A DNA stretch of 64,000 nt from Sandaracinus amylolyticus (lineage in GTDB: Bacteria > Myxococcota_A > Polyangia > Polyangiales > Sandaracinaceae), in NCBI RefSeq assembly GCF_021631985.1, contig NZ_CP070225.1, forward strand, positions 5,084,001 through 5,148,000, in the 5' to 3' direction. This document shows, in pieces, positions 1 to 7,650 of this stretch (position 1 is its first letter; the number at the start of each line of letters is the position of its first letter). Under the pieces are notes generated by a model. It did no database searches. It saw only the letters and a list, made by a program, of their open reading frames with translations, and was not told the origin of the DNA. Position numbers and translations under genes: made by a program.

Positions 1-1
1 G

Positions 2-889
2 CAGCGTCGCGGCGAGGAGTTCGCGGCGCGGCTCAACCTGCATCGCGGCATGCCCTTCGACGTCACGCTGAGCGAGCTCGTTCGCTGGTTCCGCGACTTC
101 GAGGAGAGCGCCGAGCCCCCGCGCGACACCGGCGACATCTACTGGGATCTCGCGAACGGACAGCGCGGCGTGTGCCGCCATCGCGCGTACGGGTTCGTGA
201 TCACCGCGCAGGCGCTCGGCATCCACGCGCGCTTCGTGCAGAACGAGGCGCACGCCTGGGTCGAGGTGCACCTGCCCGAGAACCGCGGGTGGCTGCGCAT
301 CGATCTCGGCGGATCGCCGCGCGGTCTGTCGCCGCACAACACCGACGAGCGCCCGCGCTATCGGCCCGAGGTGCCCGATCCGCTGCCGCGCCCCGACGCC
401 TACGTGCGCGCGTACCAGGAGGCGGCGCGGCTCAGCGAGGACGCGTCGTCGTCGTCGTCGGGCGGCGACGAAGGATCGTCGTCGAGCGGCGCCGAGGGCG
501 CTACCTCGACCGGTCGAGGTAGCGGTGGGCCGCCGCAGGGCGGCGCAGTGCAGGCGCAGGTCGAGGAGGGCACCGCGGGCCGCGAGTCGCGCGCCGCGCT
601 CGATCTGCGGCTCGATCTGCCGTCGACGATCGAGGTGCTGCGCGGTCGCACGCTCGAGGTGACGGGCACGGCGCGCTCGGCGGACCTCGGCATCGCGGGG
701 CTGCGCATCGAGGTGCTGCTCGCATCGGAGAGCAGCGCGGTGGAGCGCATGCTCGGCGTGACGGTGACGAACGAGCACGGCGCGTTCCGCGGCAGCTTCG
801 GCGTGCCGCCGGATCTCGCGGTCGGCGACTATCGCCTCGTCGTGCGCAGCCCGGGCAACGCGCAGGTGGGGCCCGCGGTGGCGCGGTGA
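2..889 (+). CDS. Transglutaminase-like domain protein, 5' end outside window
   Basis: The reading frame is open from base 2, so the gene starts upstream of the window; the ATG at 50 is only the first internal Met. Counting from that Met, a transglutaminase-like catalytic triad is visible: Cys42 in GVCRHRAYGF, His68 in NEAHAWVEV and Asp85 in WLRIDLGG. This fold catalyses amide transfer or hydrolysis, usually in secreted or envelope proteins. A Ser/Gly-rich linker (about 130-170) follows and contains a perfect DNA palindrome at 499-524. The last ~85 residues look like an Ig-like beta domain. The stop overlaps the GTG of the glycosidase gene (GTGA at 886-889), so the two are probably co-translated. 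Substrate unknown. Confidence 0.75.
   Translation, partial: QRRGEEFAARLNLHRGMPFDVTLSELVRWFRDFEESAEPPRDTGDIYWDLANGQRGVCRHRAYGFVITAQALGIHARFVQNEAHAWVEVHLPENRGWLRIDLGGSPRGLSPHNTDERPRYRPEVPDPLPRPDAYVRAYQEAARLSEDASSSSSGGDEGSSSSGAEGATSTGRGSGGPPQGGAVQAQVEEGTAGRESRAALDLRLDLPSTIEVLRGRTLEVTGTARSADLGIAGLRIEVLLASESSAVERMLGVTVTNEHGAFRGSFGVPPDLAVGDYRLVVRSPGNAQVGPAVAR
499..524. repeat. 26-bp perfect palindrome inside a coding linker
   Basis: Left arm CGCTACCTCGACC is followed by its exact reverse complement. It encodes part of the Ser/Gly linker of the transglutaminase-like protein and keeps the frame open. Confidence 0.75.
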
Positions 890-2733
890 AGCGCGCGGGC
901 GTCGTCGCGGCGATCGCGTGCGTGATCGTCGCGAGCGTGGTGCGCGCGGAGGACGGCGAGCTCGAGGTCGCGCCTCCGCCGACCGAGGTCGCGCTCGAGG
1001 AGCGGGTCGAGCCTCCTCCGGTCGACGATCGCTTCGTGCGGGTGTCGGGCACGCGCTTCGTCGCGGGCGGCGCGCCCTTCCACTTCGTCGGCGCGAACGT
1101 CGGCGTGGTGCACGGCCTGCCCCATCGCGCGGCGATGGAGCGCACGCTCGACGCGGTGCGCGCCGACGGGCTGCGGGTGATCCGCGTGTGGGCGCTCGGC
1201 GAGCGCGCCGAGGACGCGCCGGCGTGGGCCCGCGACTTCGCGTTCCGCACCGGCGAGGAGGGCTGGATCGCGACGTCGTTCGAGCACCTCGATCGCGTGA
1301 TCGATGCGGCGAAGGCGCGCGATCTGCGCGTGATCGTCGTGCTCGCGAACCGATGGCGCGACTACGGCGGGGTGCCCCAGTACCTGCGCTGGGCGGGCGT
1401 GCCCTTCGACGAGGGGAGCGCCGACGCGCCGGGCGGCCCGGGGCTCGCGCGCTTCTTCGACTGCACGCGCTGCGACGCGCTCTATCGCGCGCACGTGCGC
1501 CGGGTGGTGGAGCGGGTGAGCTCGACGAGCGGGATCGCGTACCGCGACGAGCCGACGATCCTCGCGTGGGAGCTGATGAACGAGTCGAGCGTGCCGGCGC
1601 GCTCCGCGCCCGCGCTCGTGCGCTGGACCCAGGAGAACGCGCGCTTCATCCGCTCCCTCGATCCGAACCATCTGATCGCGGCGGGCCACATCGGCTACGA
1701 GCGCGCCGCGGATCGCGACACCTGGCTCGCGATCCAGCGCCTGCCCGAGATCGACTACGCGGACGCGCACGCGTACCCCGCCGCGTACCAGCGGGTGCGC
1801 GACGTGCGCGAGCTGACGCGGTGGATCGACGATCGCGTCCAGCTCGCGCACCACGTCGCGCGCAAGCCGTTCGTGTTCGGTGAATTCGGGTTCAGCACGA
1901 GACAGCTCCGCGTGCTCGGTGTGCCGCGCGCGCGGTGGTACGACGCGTTCCTGCGCGCCGGGCATCGCGACGGCATCGCGGGCGCGCTGGTGTGGACGTA
2001 CCTGCCCTACGAGGATCGTCCGAGCGAGCACGGCATCCATCCCGACGGCGAGGGCGAGCGACGAACCCGCGACGTGCGCGCGGTGCTCGCGCGTCATGCG
2101 CGCAGGTGGACGATCACGCCGCCCGAGGAGCGCAACCCACGGCTCGGCGAGGCGTTCGGCGAGGCGCCGATCCACCCGGCGTCGCGCGAAGCGCGCGGCA
2201 CCTCGCAGGTGCACGACACGTGGGTCGACGGCGTGCTGCGGATGCCGATCGAGGGGTTCCGCCGCGCTGCGTTCGAGGGCGTGGGGCGCTGGGACGGCGG
2301 CGCGGTCATGCACCTCTGGGGCAGCGGTCGCGGTTGGGTGCGCTACGAATTCCGTAGCGATCGTGGCGCTGCACCGTCGCGGCTCGTGGTGCGGATGCGC
2401 GCGTCGTCGGAGCTGCCGGGCCTCGGCATCGGCGCGACGTCGGAGGACGGAGCGCGCGCGTCGGTGTCGATCGACGAGATCACGATCGGCACGATCGACG
2501 TGCCGCCCGACGATGGGATCGGGCGCGTGGTGGAGCTCGTCGTCGACGACGTCGAGCTGCTCGCGCGTCTCTTCGCGCGACCGCGCGCGCGTCACTCGCT
2601 GCGCCTCGAGGTCGTGCCCGGCGTGGGCGCGGAGGGACTCTGTCTCTACGGCGCCGCGACCGGACACGAGACGCTCGCGCCCGAGGTCCTCGCGGAGCTC
2701 CCGGGCGCGATCGAGCTGACGTACGAGCGCTGA
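886..2733 (+). CDS. Secreted GH5-type glycoside hydrolase (cellulase/mannanase-like)
   Basis: 615 aa beginning with GTG, with an N-terminal signal peptide ending near residue 21. The central TIM-barrel region shows clan GH-A catalytic features: the acid/base in ILAWELMNESS (Asn232-Glu233) and the nucleophile in FVFGEFGFS (Glu333). This pattern is typical of family 5 endo-glucanases and beta-mannanases acting on plant or microbial polysaccharides outside the cell. Residues ~440-615 form an extra beta-rich region that could bind carbohydrate. It overlaps the preceding transglutaminase-like gene by 4 nt. The stop is the left arm of the palindrome TGACCGCGGTCA shared with the opposing gene. The exact substrate cannot be told from sequence. 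Confidence 0.8.
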   Translation: MKRAGVVAAIACVIVASVVRAEDGELEVAPPPTEVALEERVEPPPVDDRFVRVSGTRFVAGGAPFHFVGANVGVVHGLPHRAAMERTLDAVRADGLRVIRVWALGERAEDAPAWARDFAFRTGEEGWIATSFEHLDRVIDAAKARDLRVIVVLANRWRDYGGVPQYLRWAGVPFDEGSADAPGGPGLARFFDCTRCDALYRAHVRRVVERVSSTSGIAYRDEPTILAWELMNESSVPARSAPALVRWTQENARFIRSLDPNHLIAAGHIGYERAADRDTWLAIQRLPEIDYADAHAYPAAYQRVRDVRELTRWIDDRVQLAHHVARKPFVFGEFGFSTRQLRVLGVPRARWYDAFLRAGHRDGIAGALVWTYLPYEDRPSEHGIHPDGEGERRTRDVRAVLARHARRWTITPPEERNPRLGEAFGEAPIHPASREARGTSQVHDTWVDGVLRMPIEGFRRAAFEGVGRWDGGAVMHLWGSGRGWVRYEFRSDRGAAPSRLVVRMRASSELPGLGIGATSEDGARASVSIDEITIGTIDVPPDDGIGRVVELVVDDVELLARLFARPRARHSLRLEVVPGVGAEGLCLYGAATGHETLAPEVLAELPGAIELTYER

Positions 2734-2742
2734 CCGCGGTCA
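2731..2742. other. 12-bp palindrome made of two opposing stop codons
   Basis: TGACCGCGGTCA is a perfect palindrome. Its left TGA is the stop of the plus-strand glycosidase and its right TCA is the stop (TGA) of the minus-strand barrel protein. It leaves 6 bp between convergent genes and no room for a classical terminator. Confidence 0.7.
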
Positions 2743-3642
2743 GAAATCCGCGCCGCCCGAGACGTACACGGCCCAGACGCCGCCGTCGTCGAACGCGAAG
2801 CCGTAGGGATCGTCGAGGTTCATCACGAAGCGGCCCTCGACGAAGCCCGCGCCGATCTCACCGCGCACGAACGGCACGAGCGCGAGGTAGCCCTCGGTCT
2901 CCATGTCCTCGCCGGTCGGCGCGAGCATCACGGCCTGGAAGCGCGCACCGATCGCGAGCTCGGGGATCGGGCGTCCCGCGGCCCACGCCGCGCCCTGCAG
3001 CGCGAACGTCGTGTCGCCGGTCTGCCCCTCGTACTCGACGGGAAGCAGCGCGCCGAAGCCCGCCTCGGCACCGACGTCGAAGTACTCCTGACGCCACTCG
3101 ACGTCGCCGCGAGCGACCACCGCCATGTTGAGCGGCGTGCTGAGCCACGCGTCCCACGCTCCTTGCATCGCGGCGCCGAGCGCGAGCGTGAAGATGCCGA
3201 CGAACCCGTCGCCGAAGAGACCGTCGCGATAGTCGTCGTAGAGGTTCGTCAGCGGTGCGGTGAGGCCGAGCCCACCGCGCACGCGGAAGCCGTTCTCTCG
3301 ATCGTGCATGCCGGCGCGCACGCCGACGTACGGGTTGCCGGCGCGGAACGCGGAGCCGTCACCCGCCGATCCCGTCGCGCGCCACGCGACGTCGAGATCG
3401 ACGAAGGTCGTGTCGGTCGGCGCCGCGAGGCGGAAGCTTCCGTAGAAGCTCGGCTGGAAGAGCTCGACGTCCGACATGCCGACGCTCCAGTGATAGAAGC
3501 CGAGCTCCACCGCGACCCGTGATGTCGACTCGTGATCGCGCAGCTCGCCGGTGCTCGCCTGTGCCTGCGCGAGCGTGGTCGAAGCCAGGACCGATGCGAA
3601 GAGAAGCGTGGACGCGAGAGCGTGTGAACGAGCGATCACCAT
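2740..3642 (-). CDS. Putative outer-membrane beta-barrel protein
   Basis: 300 aa. The start at 3642 is chosen because a strong Shine-Dalgarno (GGAGGAACA) lies directly upstream and a signal peptide follows (cleavage near AQAQA). A further in-frame extension to 3672 is unlikely. The mature protein alternates aromatic and polar residues with many Gly turns and ends in Gly-Gly-Ala-Asp-Phe, a C-terminal Phe typical of barrels inserted by the BAM complex. No specific porin or transporter family is recognised. It is convergent with the glycosidase and divergent from the short-chain dehydrogenase. Function unknown. Confidence 0.65.
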   Translation of the reverse strand: MVIARSHALASTLLFASVLASTTLAQAQASTGELRDHESTSRVAVELGFYHWSVGMSDVELFQPSFYGSFRLAAPTDTTFVDLDVAWRATGSAGDGSAFRAGNPYVGVRAGMHDRENGFRVRGGLGLTAPLTNLYDDYRDGLFGDGFVGIFTLALGAAMQGAWDAWLSTPLNMAVVARGDVEWRQEYFDVGAEAGFGALLPVEYEGQTGDTTFALQGAAWAAGRPIPELAIGARFQAVMLAPTGEDMETEGYLALVPFVRGEIGAGFVEGRFVMNLDDPYGFAFDDGGVWAVYVSGGADF

Positions 3643-3755
3643 TGTTCCTCCGAAGCGACGCACGACGTTCACGCAGCGGTTCGAATCGCGAGCGCGTCGT
3701 GTGTGGAGGAGCGCGTGTGCACCGAGCGTGCCCGCTGCTGCTACGCTCGCGCCCC

Positions 3756-4697
3756 ATGGCGACGACCTGGACGGCGAGCAACGTGCCCGATCAGACGGGC
3801 AAGACCTTCGTGATCACCGGATCGAACAGCGGCATCGGCTACGAGGCCGCGACGATCCTCGCGCAGCGCGGAGGCGAGGTCATCCTCGCGTGCCGCAGTC
3901 AGGACAAGGGGCGCACCGCGCTCGAGCAGCTGCGCGCGGCAGCGCCCGGCGCGAAGACGAAGCTGATGAAGCTCGACCTCGCGAGCCTCGCGAGCGTGCT
4001 TGCGTTCGCGGATCAGGTGAAGAGCGAGCACGGGCGCATCGACGCGCTGATCAACAACGCGGGGCTGATGGCGATCCCGCGCACGACGACCGAGGACGGG
4101 TTCGAGATGCAGCTCGGCACGAACCACCTCGGGCACTTCGCGCTGACGGGGCTGCTCTTCGGGCGGCTGCTCGAGACCGGCGCGGCGCGCGTGGTGAACG
4201 TCGCGAGCCAGGCGCACCGCATGGGCAAGATGCGCTTCGAGGATCTGATGGGCGAGAAGCGCTACGAGAAGTGGGCCGCGTACGGGCAGAGCAAGCTCGC
4301 GAACCTGCTCTTCACGTTCGAGCTGCAGCGCCGCACCGAGAAGAAGTGGCCCGGCAAGGTGCCCGTCGCGGCGATCGCGTGCCACCCCGGCTATGCGGCG
4401 ACCGAGCTGCAGGGCAAGGGACCCGAGCTCGAGAAGAGCCGCTTCAACGCGATGCTGATGAAGATCGGCAACGGCGTGTTCGCGCAGACCGCGGCGATGG
4501 GTGCGCTGCCGACGCTGCGCGCGGCGACCGATCCCGACGCGAAGAGCGGCGACTACTACGGTCCCGCGGGCCTCGGTGAGATGGCGGGCCCGCCGGTGAA
4601 GGTCGGCTGCACGACGGCAGCGCGCGACCCCGAGGTCGCGAAGCAGCTCTGGCAGCGCAGCGTCGAGCTGACGAAGGTCGACTTCGGCGGGCTGTGA
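3756..4697 (+). CDS. Short-chain dehydrogenase/reductase (retinol-dehydrogenase-like)
   Basis: 313 aa. The classical SDR fold is clear: cofactor loop TGSNSGIG at ~21-28, NNAG near 100, catalytic Ser near 151 (VNVASQ) and YGQSK with Tyr176 and Lys180. Arg after the beta2 strand (LACRSQ) suggests NADP(H). The closest general group is the retinol dehydrogenase/WW-oxidoreductase-like SDRs, cytosolic NAD(P)-dependent alcohol/ketone oxidoreductases of broad specificity. The start at 3756 is chosen over an upstream in-frame extension because the domain begins a few residues later. A lipoprotein gene follows after 4 bp. Confidence 0.88.
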   Translation: MATTWTASNVPDQTGKTFVITGSNSGIGYEAATILAQRGGEVILACRSQDKGRTALEQLRAAAPGAKTKLMKLDLASLASVLAFADQVKSEHGRIDALINNAGLMAIPRTTTEDGFEMQLGTNHLGHFALTGLLFGRLLETGAARVVNVASQAHRMGKMRFEDLMGEKRYEKWAAYGQSKLANLLFTFELQRRTEKKWPGKVPVAAIACHPGYAATELQGKGPELEKSRFNAMLMKIGNGVFAQTAAMGALPTLRAATDPDAKSGDYYGPAGLGEMAGPPVKVGCTTAARDPEVAKQLWQRSVELTKVDFGGL

Positions 4698-4701
4698 TCG
4701 C

Positions 4702-5577
4702 ATGCGCGCGCACGCCTGCTGGGTCGCGCTGCTGCTCGCAGCGTGCGCTCCATCGCTGACGCTCGACGACGGGGGGACATCGTCGTCGGATCGAGACGGA
4801 GGCGGGCTCGACGGTGGTGGGTCGTCGGGGCCCGACGCGGGGGATCCCGGGGAGACGATCCCGGTGATCGTCGCGGCGGGCTCGAACCACGCGCGGTGGG
4901 TGAGCATCGACCAGGGGCGGACGTGGTGCTCGGTGCGCGGTGAAGCGCCGGGCACCACGGACTTCGACAATCCGAACCTGCTCCGGAACATCACGTACGC
5001 GAACGGTCGATTCGTGACCGGCTCGGCGACGGCGATCTTCGTGTCGGCGAACGGATACGAGTGGACCGACGTCGGTGCGCCGGCGTTCGATCAGTGGGTC
5101 GGACAGATCGACTTCGGCAACGGGTGGTGGGTCGCGACCGGCGGCTACGGCACCGCGATGCGCTCGCGCGATCTGAGCGCCTGGGAGAACGTCTCCGACG
5201 CGCTGCCCGGCAACGAGGCATCGCGCACGCTCGCGTTCGGCGCCGGCACGTTCGTGACCGCGCGCGACGGGGTCGGCTGGTGGTCGAGCGCCGACGGGAC
5301 CGGGTGGACGCAGCTCGACGCGGGCGGCGGCACCGAGGTGGTCTTCGACGGGACGCGCTTCGTCGCGCGCCCTGGATACGATCGCGGTCACGGCGTGCGC
5401 CTGCGCAACGGATGGCCCGACCGCATCGAGCGCGCGGAGGATCGCGACGGGGCCGCGTTCGCCGCGGTCGCGACGGTCGAGGAGTCTCCGACGCGCTTCG
5501 CGTTCGGCGTCGCGCCCGCCGCGGACTACCAGCGTGAGCGGCTGCCCGCGTCGCTCGCCGACTGCCTCGGTCTCTGA
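4702..5577 (+). CDS. Lipoprotein with BNR/sialidase-like repeats
   Basis: 291 aa. A type II signal ends in LLLAAC, followed by a Gly/Asp/Ser-rich tether (residues ~20-50), so the protein is probably anchored to a membrane facing the periplasm or the outside. The rest contains repeated short motifs of the type D-x-G-x-x-W/T-W (for example SIDQGRTW, SADGTGW, SANGYEW), as in sialidase/BNR beta-propellers, which often act as non-enzymatic binding surfaces. Catalytic sialidase residues are not recognisable. It lies 4 bp downstream of the SDR gene and converges on the exonuclease gene with 4 bp between the stops. Confidence 0.65.
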   Translation: MRAHACWVALLLAACAPSLTLDDGGTSSSDRDGGGLDGGGSSGPDAGDPGETIPVIVAAGSNHARWVSIDQGRTWCSVRGEAPGTTDFDNPNLLRNITYANGRFVTGSATAIFVSANGYEWTDVGAPAFDQWVGQIDFGNGWWVATGGYGTAMRSRDLSAWENVSDALPGNEASRTLAFGAGTFVTARDGVGWWSSADGTGWTQLDAGGGTEVVFDGTRFVARPGYDRGHGVRLRNGWPDRIERAEDRDGAAFAAVATVEESPTRFAFGVAPAADYQRERLPASLADCLGL

Positions 5578-5581
5578 GCGA

Positions 5582-6103
5582 TCAGCGCCACCGGATCTTC
5601 AGGCCCAGCTCGTCCTTCATGCGCAGCAGGGCCTCCGCGTTCCCGCGCGCGTCGTCCACCGGATGATGCGTGTGCTCGGTGCGCCGCAGGTGCTTGAAGC
5701 TCTGGAAGGTGTCCTTCACGAGGCCCTTGTAGAGCGAGCCGAGGTTCTGCGAGCTGTGGCCGAACGGGTTCTTCCCGAGGAAGTGGTGGAAGTACCAATT
5801 CACGAATTGCCAGTCGAATCCGTTGTTGTCCGAGACGAACACGATTCGATTGCCACCCTCGCGAGCGAGCCAGTCGGAGAATCGCGACATCGACTCCGTC
5901 GGATCGTCGAAGGTCAGAGTCTCTTCGCGCGAGAACCCCGAGACCTTCAGCGCATCGGGGATCCAGCGCTCCGAGATCGGACGCAAGCGCGCGTAGAAGG
6001 TGCGCTCGAGGCCGGGCTCCACGATCACCGCACCGAGCGCGATCATCGAGTAGTCGCCGGGGATCGGTCCGTCGGCCTCGATATCGACCATCACGTACGT
6101 CAT
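5582..6103 (-). CDS. DEDD-family 3'-5' exonuclease
   Basis: 173 aa. The exonuclease motifs are in order: VDIEADGP (Asp7, Glu9) as Exo I, GFDWQF with Asp97 as Exo II, and HTHHPVDDARGNAEA (His146/147, Asp150/151) as DEDDh-type Exo III. The family includes RNase T, oligoribonuclease and the DNA polymerase III epsilon proofreading domain. The small single-domain size and the motif spacing fit stand-alone exoribonuclease-like members. The two-metal-ion site would remove nucleotides from 3' ends of RNA or DNA in the cytoplasm. It lies 42 bp downstream of the ECF41 sigma gene on the same strand. The natural substrate is not deducible. Confidence 0.78.
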   Translation of the reverse strand: MTYVMVDIEADGPIPGDYSMIALGAVIVEPGLERTFYARLRPISERWIPDALKVSGFSREETLTFDDPTESMSRFSDWLAREGGNRIVFVSDNNGFDWQFVNWYFHHFLGKNPFGHSSQNLGSLYKGLVKDTFQSFKHLRRTEHTHHPVDDARGNAEALLRMKDELGLKIRWR

Positions 6104-6145
6104 CCACGCTCTCCCATCGACGAAAATCGGCTCGCCCGCCGGCCC

Positions 6146-7060
6146 CTACCGTCCGCGCGCTTCGCGCGCTCCCGTCCGAGACCTGCGGGACGAGCACTCC
6201 TGCAGACCCATCGACGCGCGCAGCTTGTCGGGATCGAGCACCCGGTGCACGGCACGCACGCGCGATCCTTCGAGCTCGAGCGCGGAGATCGAGACGACGA
6301 CGCCGTCGACGTACGTGACGATCCCCGGCTCGCCTCCGACGAAGACGACACGCTCCTCGACGACGCCCGCACGGGCCCGCTTGCGCGCGATCCCCGCGAG
6401 CGCACGTGCGACGCGATCGCGCCCGACGATCCAGCGCCGCGCCGCGCCGCGCACGCCACGACCATCGGTCGCGAGCCGTGCGTCCTCGGTGAGCAGCTCG
6501 ACGAGCGCGCCATCGTCCTTCGCGCGCAGCGCCGCGGCGAAGCGGTGCGCGATCTCGGCGTGGGCCTCGGGCGAGGCGACGGCGCGAGGACGCTCGGTGC
6601 GCACGCGCTCTCGCGCCCGATGCACGACCTGCCGGCACGCCGCCTCGCTGCGCCCCAGCGCTCCTGCGATCGCCGGATAGTCCACGTCGAACACGTCGCG
6701 CAGCAGGAACGCCGCGCGCTCCTCGGGCGCGAGCCGCTCGAGCAGCAGCAGGAACGCGACCGAGAGATCCGACGCGAGCTCGAGGGCGCGCTCGGGTGAC
6801 TCGGTCACGATCGGCGTGGGCAGCCAGGGATCGACCTCCGCGCTGCGCTCGGTGCGTCGCGCGCGGAGGCGATCGATGCAGAGGCGCGTGATCGTCGTGA
6901 CGAGCCACGCCTCCGGCGTCCGCACCACCTCGTCGGCGTCGCGACGATGCCAGCGCAAGAACGTCTCCTGCACCATGTCGTCGGCGTCGTCGATCGAGCC
7001 GAGCATGCGATACGCGATGCCCCAGAGACGGCGGCGGTGCGGCTCGAGCTCGTCGCTCAC
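6146..7060 (-). CDS. ECF41-group RNA polymerase sigma factor (SigJ-like)
   Basis: 304 aa from a GTG that overlaps the upstream stop (GTGA). Region sigma2 (ADDMVQETFLRWHRR, ~26-40) and sigma4 (DYPAIAGALGRSEAACRQ, ~128-144) are followed by a SnoaL-like C-terminal domain. The ECF41 signatures are visible: WLPTP linker at 79-83, DGRG near 199-202 and DPDKL at 276-280 (family NPDKL). In ECF41 proteins this fused C-terminal domain, rather than an anti-sigma factor, is known to modulate activity. The last ~18 residues after DPDKL are encoded in part by a short repeat also found at 9109-9138. The partner gene upstream and its promoter make a full ECF41 unit. Confidence 0.9.
   Translation of the reverse strand: MSDELEPHRRRLWGIAYRMLGSIDDADDMVQETFLRWHRRDADEVVRTPEAWLVTTITRLCIDRLRARRTERSAEVDPWLPTPIVTESPERALELASDLSVAFLLLLERLAPEERAAFLLRDVFDVDYPAIAGALGRSEAACRQVVHRARERVRTERPRAVASPEAHAEIAHRFAAALRAKDDGALVELLTEDARLATDGRGVRGAARRWIVGRDRVARALAGIARKRARAGVVEERVVFVGGEPGIVTYVDGVVVSISALELEGSRVRAVHRVLDPDKLRASMGLQECSSRRSRTGAREARGR
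6176..6205 (+). repeat. Dispersed 30-bp repeat, copy 1
   Basis: A 30-bp stretch matches 9109-9138 at 26 positions, including an identical 16-bp core GCGGGACGAGCACTCC. This copy lies inside the 3' end of the ECF41 sigma gene; the other lies between two convergent genes. Confidence 0.55.
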
Positions 7061-7503
7061 GGCGTCTCCGGTGCTCCTTGTCGGAACGCGATCGCGACGC
7101 GGTTCCACGCGTTCATCGTCGCGATCACGAACGTGAGCTCGGCGCGCTCGCGCTCGTCGAAGTGACGCGCGACCTCGTCGTAGAGCGCATCGGGCGCGCC
7201 GTCGCGATCGACGCGCGTGAGCGACTCCGCCCAGGCGAGCGCCGCGCGCTCGCGCGGAGAGAAGAACGGAGTCTCGCGCCATGCGGCCACGGCATTGATC
7301 TTCCGCGCCGCGACCCCGCCCGCCAGTGCCTCGCGGAAGTGGAGATCGACGCAGTAGGAGCACCCGTTGATCTGCGAGATGCGCAGGTCGAGGAGGTGAC
7401 GCAGCGCGGGCTCGATCGCGCCCTCGGACAGGGTGCGCGAGACGGTGCCGAGCGCGCGGTACACGTCGGGAACGATGCGGGGATAGGCGAGACGCTGGTC
7501 CAT
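7057..7503 (-). CDS. Carboxymuconolactone decarboxylase/AhpD-like protein
   Basis: 148 aa. The start at 7503 is supported by AAGGAG seven bases upstream; the longer frame to 7569 would run through the promoter. The CMD/AhpD signature INGCSYCVDLH carries Cys48, Cys51 and His55, the redox/proton-relay residues used by AhpD-type peroxidase reductants. Proteins of this family are the known genomic partners of ECF41 sigma factors. The stop overlaps the sigma factor start by 4 nt, so the two are co-translated. A likely role is reduction of peroxides or reactive organic compounds under ECF41 control. Confidence 0.88.
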   Translation of the reverse strand: MDQRLAYPRIVPDVYRALGTVSRTLSEGAIEPALRHLLDLRISQINGCSYCVDLHFREALAGGVAARKINAVAAWRETPFFSPRERAALAWAESLTRVDRDGAPDALYDEVARHFDERERAELTFVIATMNAWNRVAIAFRQGAPETP

Positions 7504-7527
7504 GTGGATTGGCTCCTTCGCAGCGAA

Positions 7528-7553
7528 GACGGGCGAGCCGGCGCGCTGTGACA
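7528..7553 (-). promoter_or_regulatory. Predicted ECF41-dependent promoter
   Basis: On the minus strand TGTCACA (7553-7547) is followed after 15 nt by CGTC (7531-7528). These match the -35 and -10 elements described for ECF41 target promoters. The site sits 24 bp upstream of the ATG of the CMD gene, which is coupled to the ECF41 gene, implying positive autoregulation. Confidence 0.75.
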
Positions 7554-7650
7554 GGTGACTCGCCAACACGGTTGGCGCGGCGAGGGAACGAGCGCGCGAG
7601 ATGTCCGCGAGATGCGCGCGCGGCGTGTCGCTTGCTCCACGCTCGCCGCC

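Noticed and set aside
829-2667. Long minus-strand open frame opposite the glycosidase
   Set aside because: Arg/Ala/His-rich translation with no domain, typical of antisense frames in GC-rich DNA; the plus strand has a full catalytic fold.
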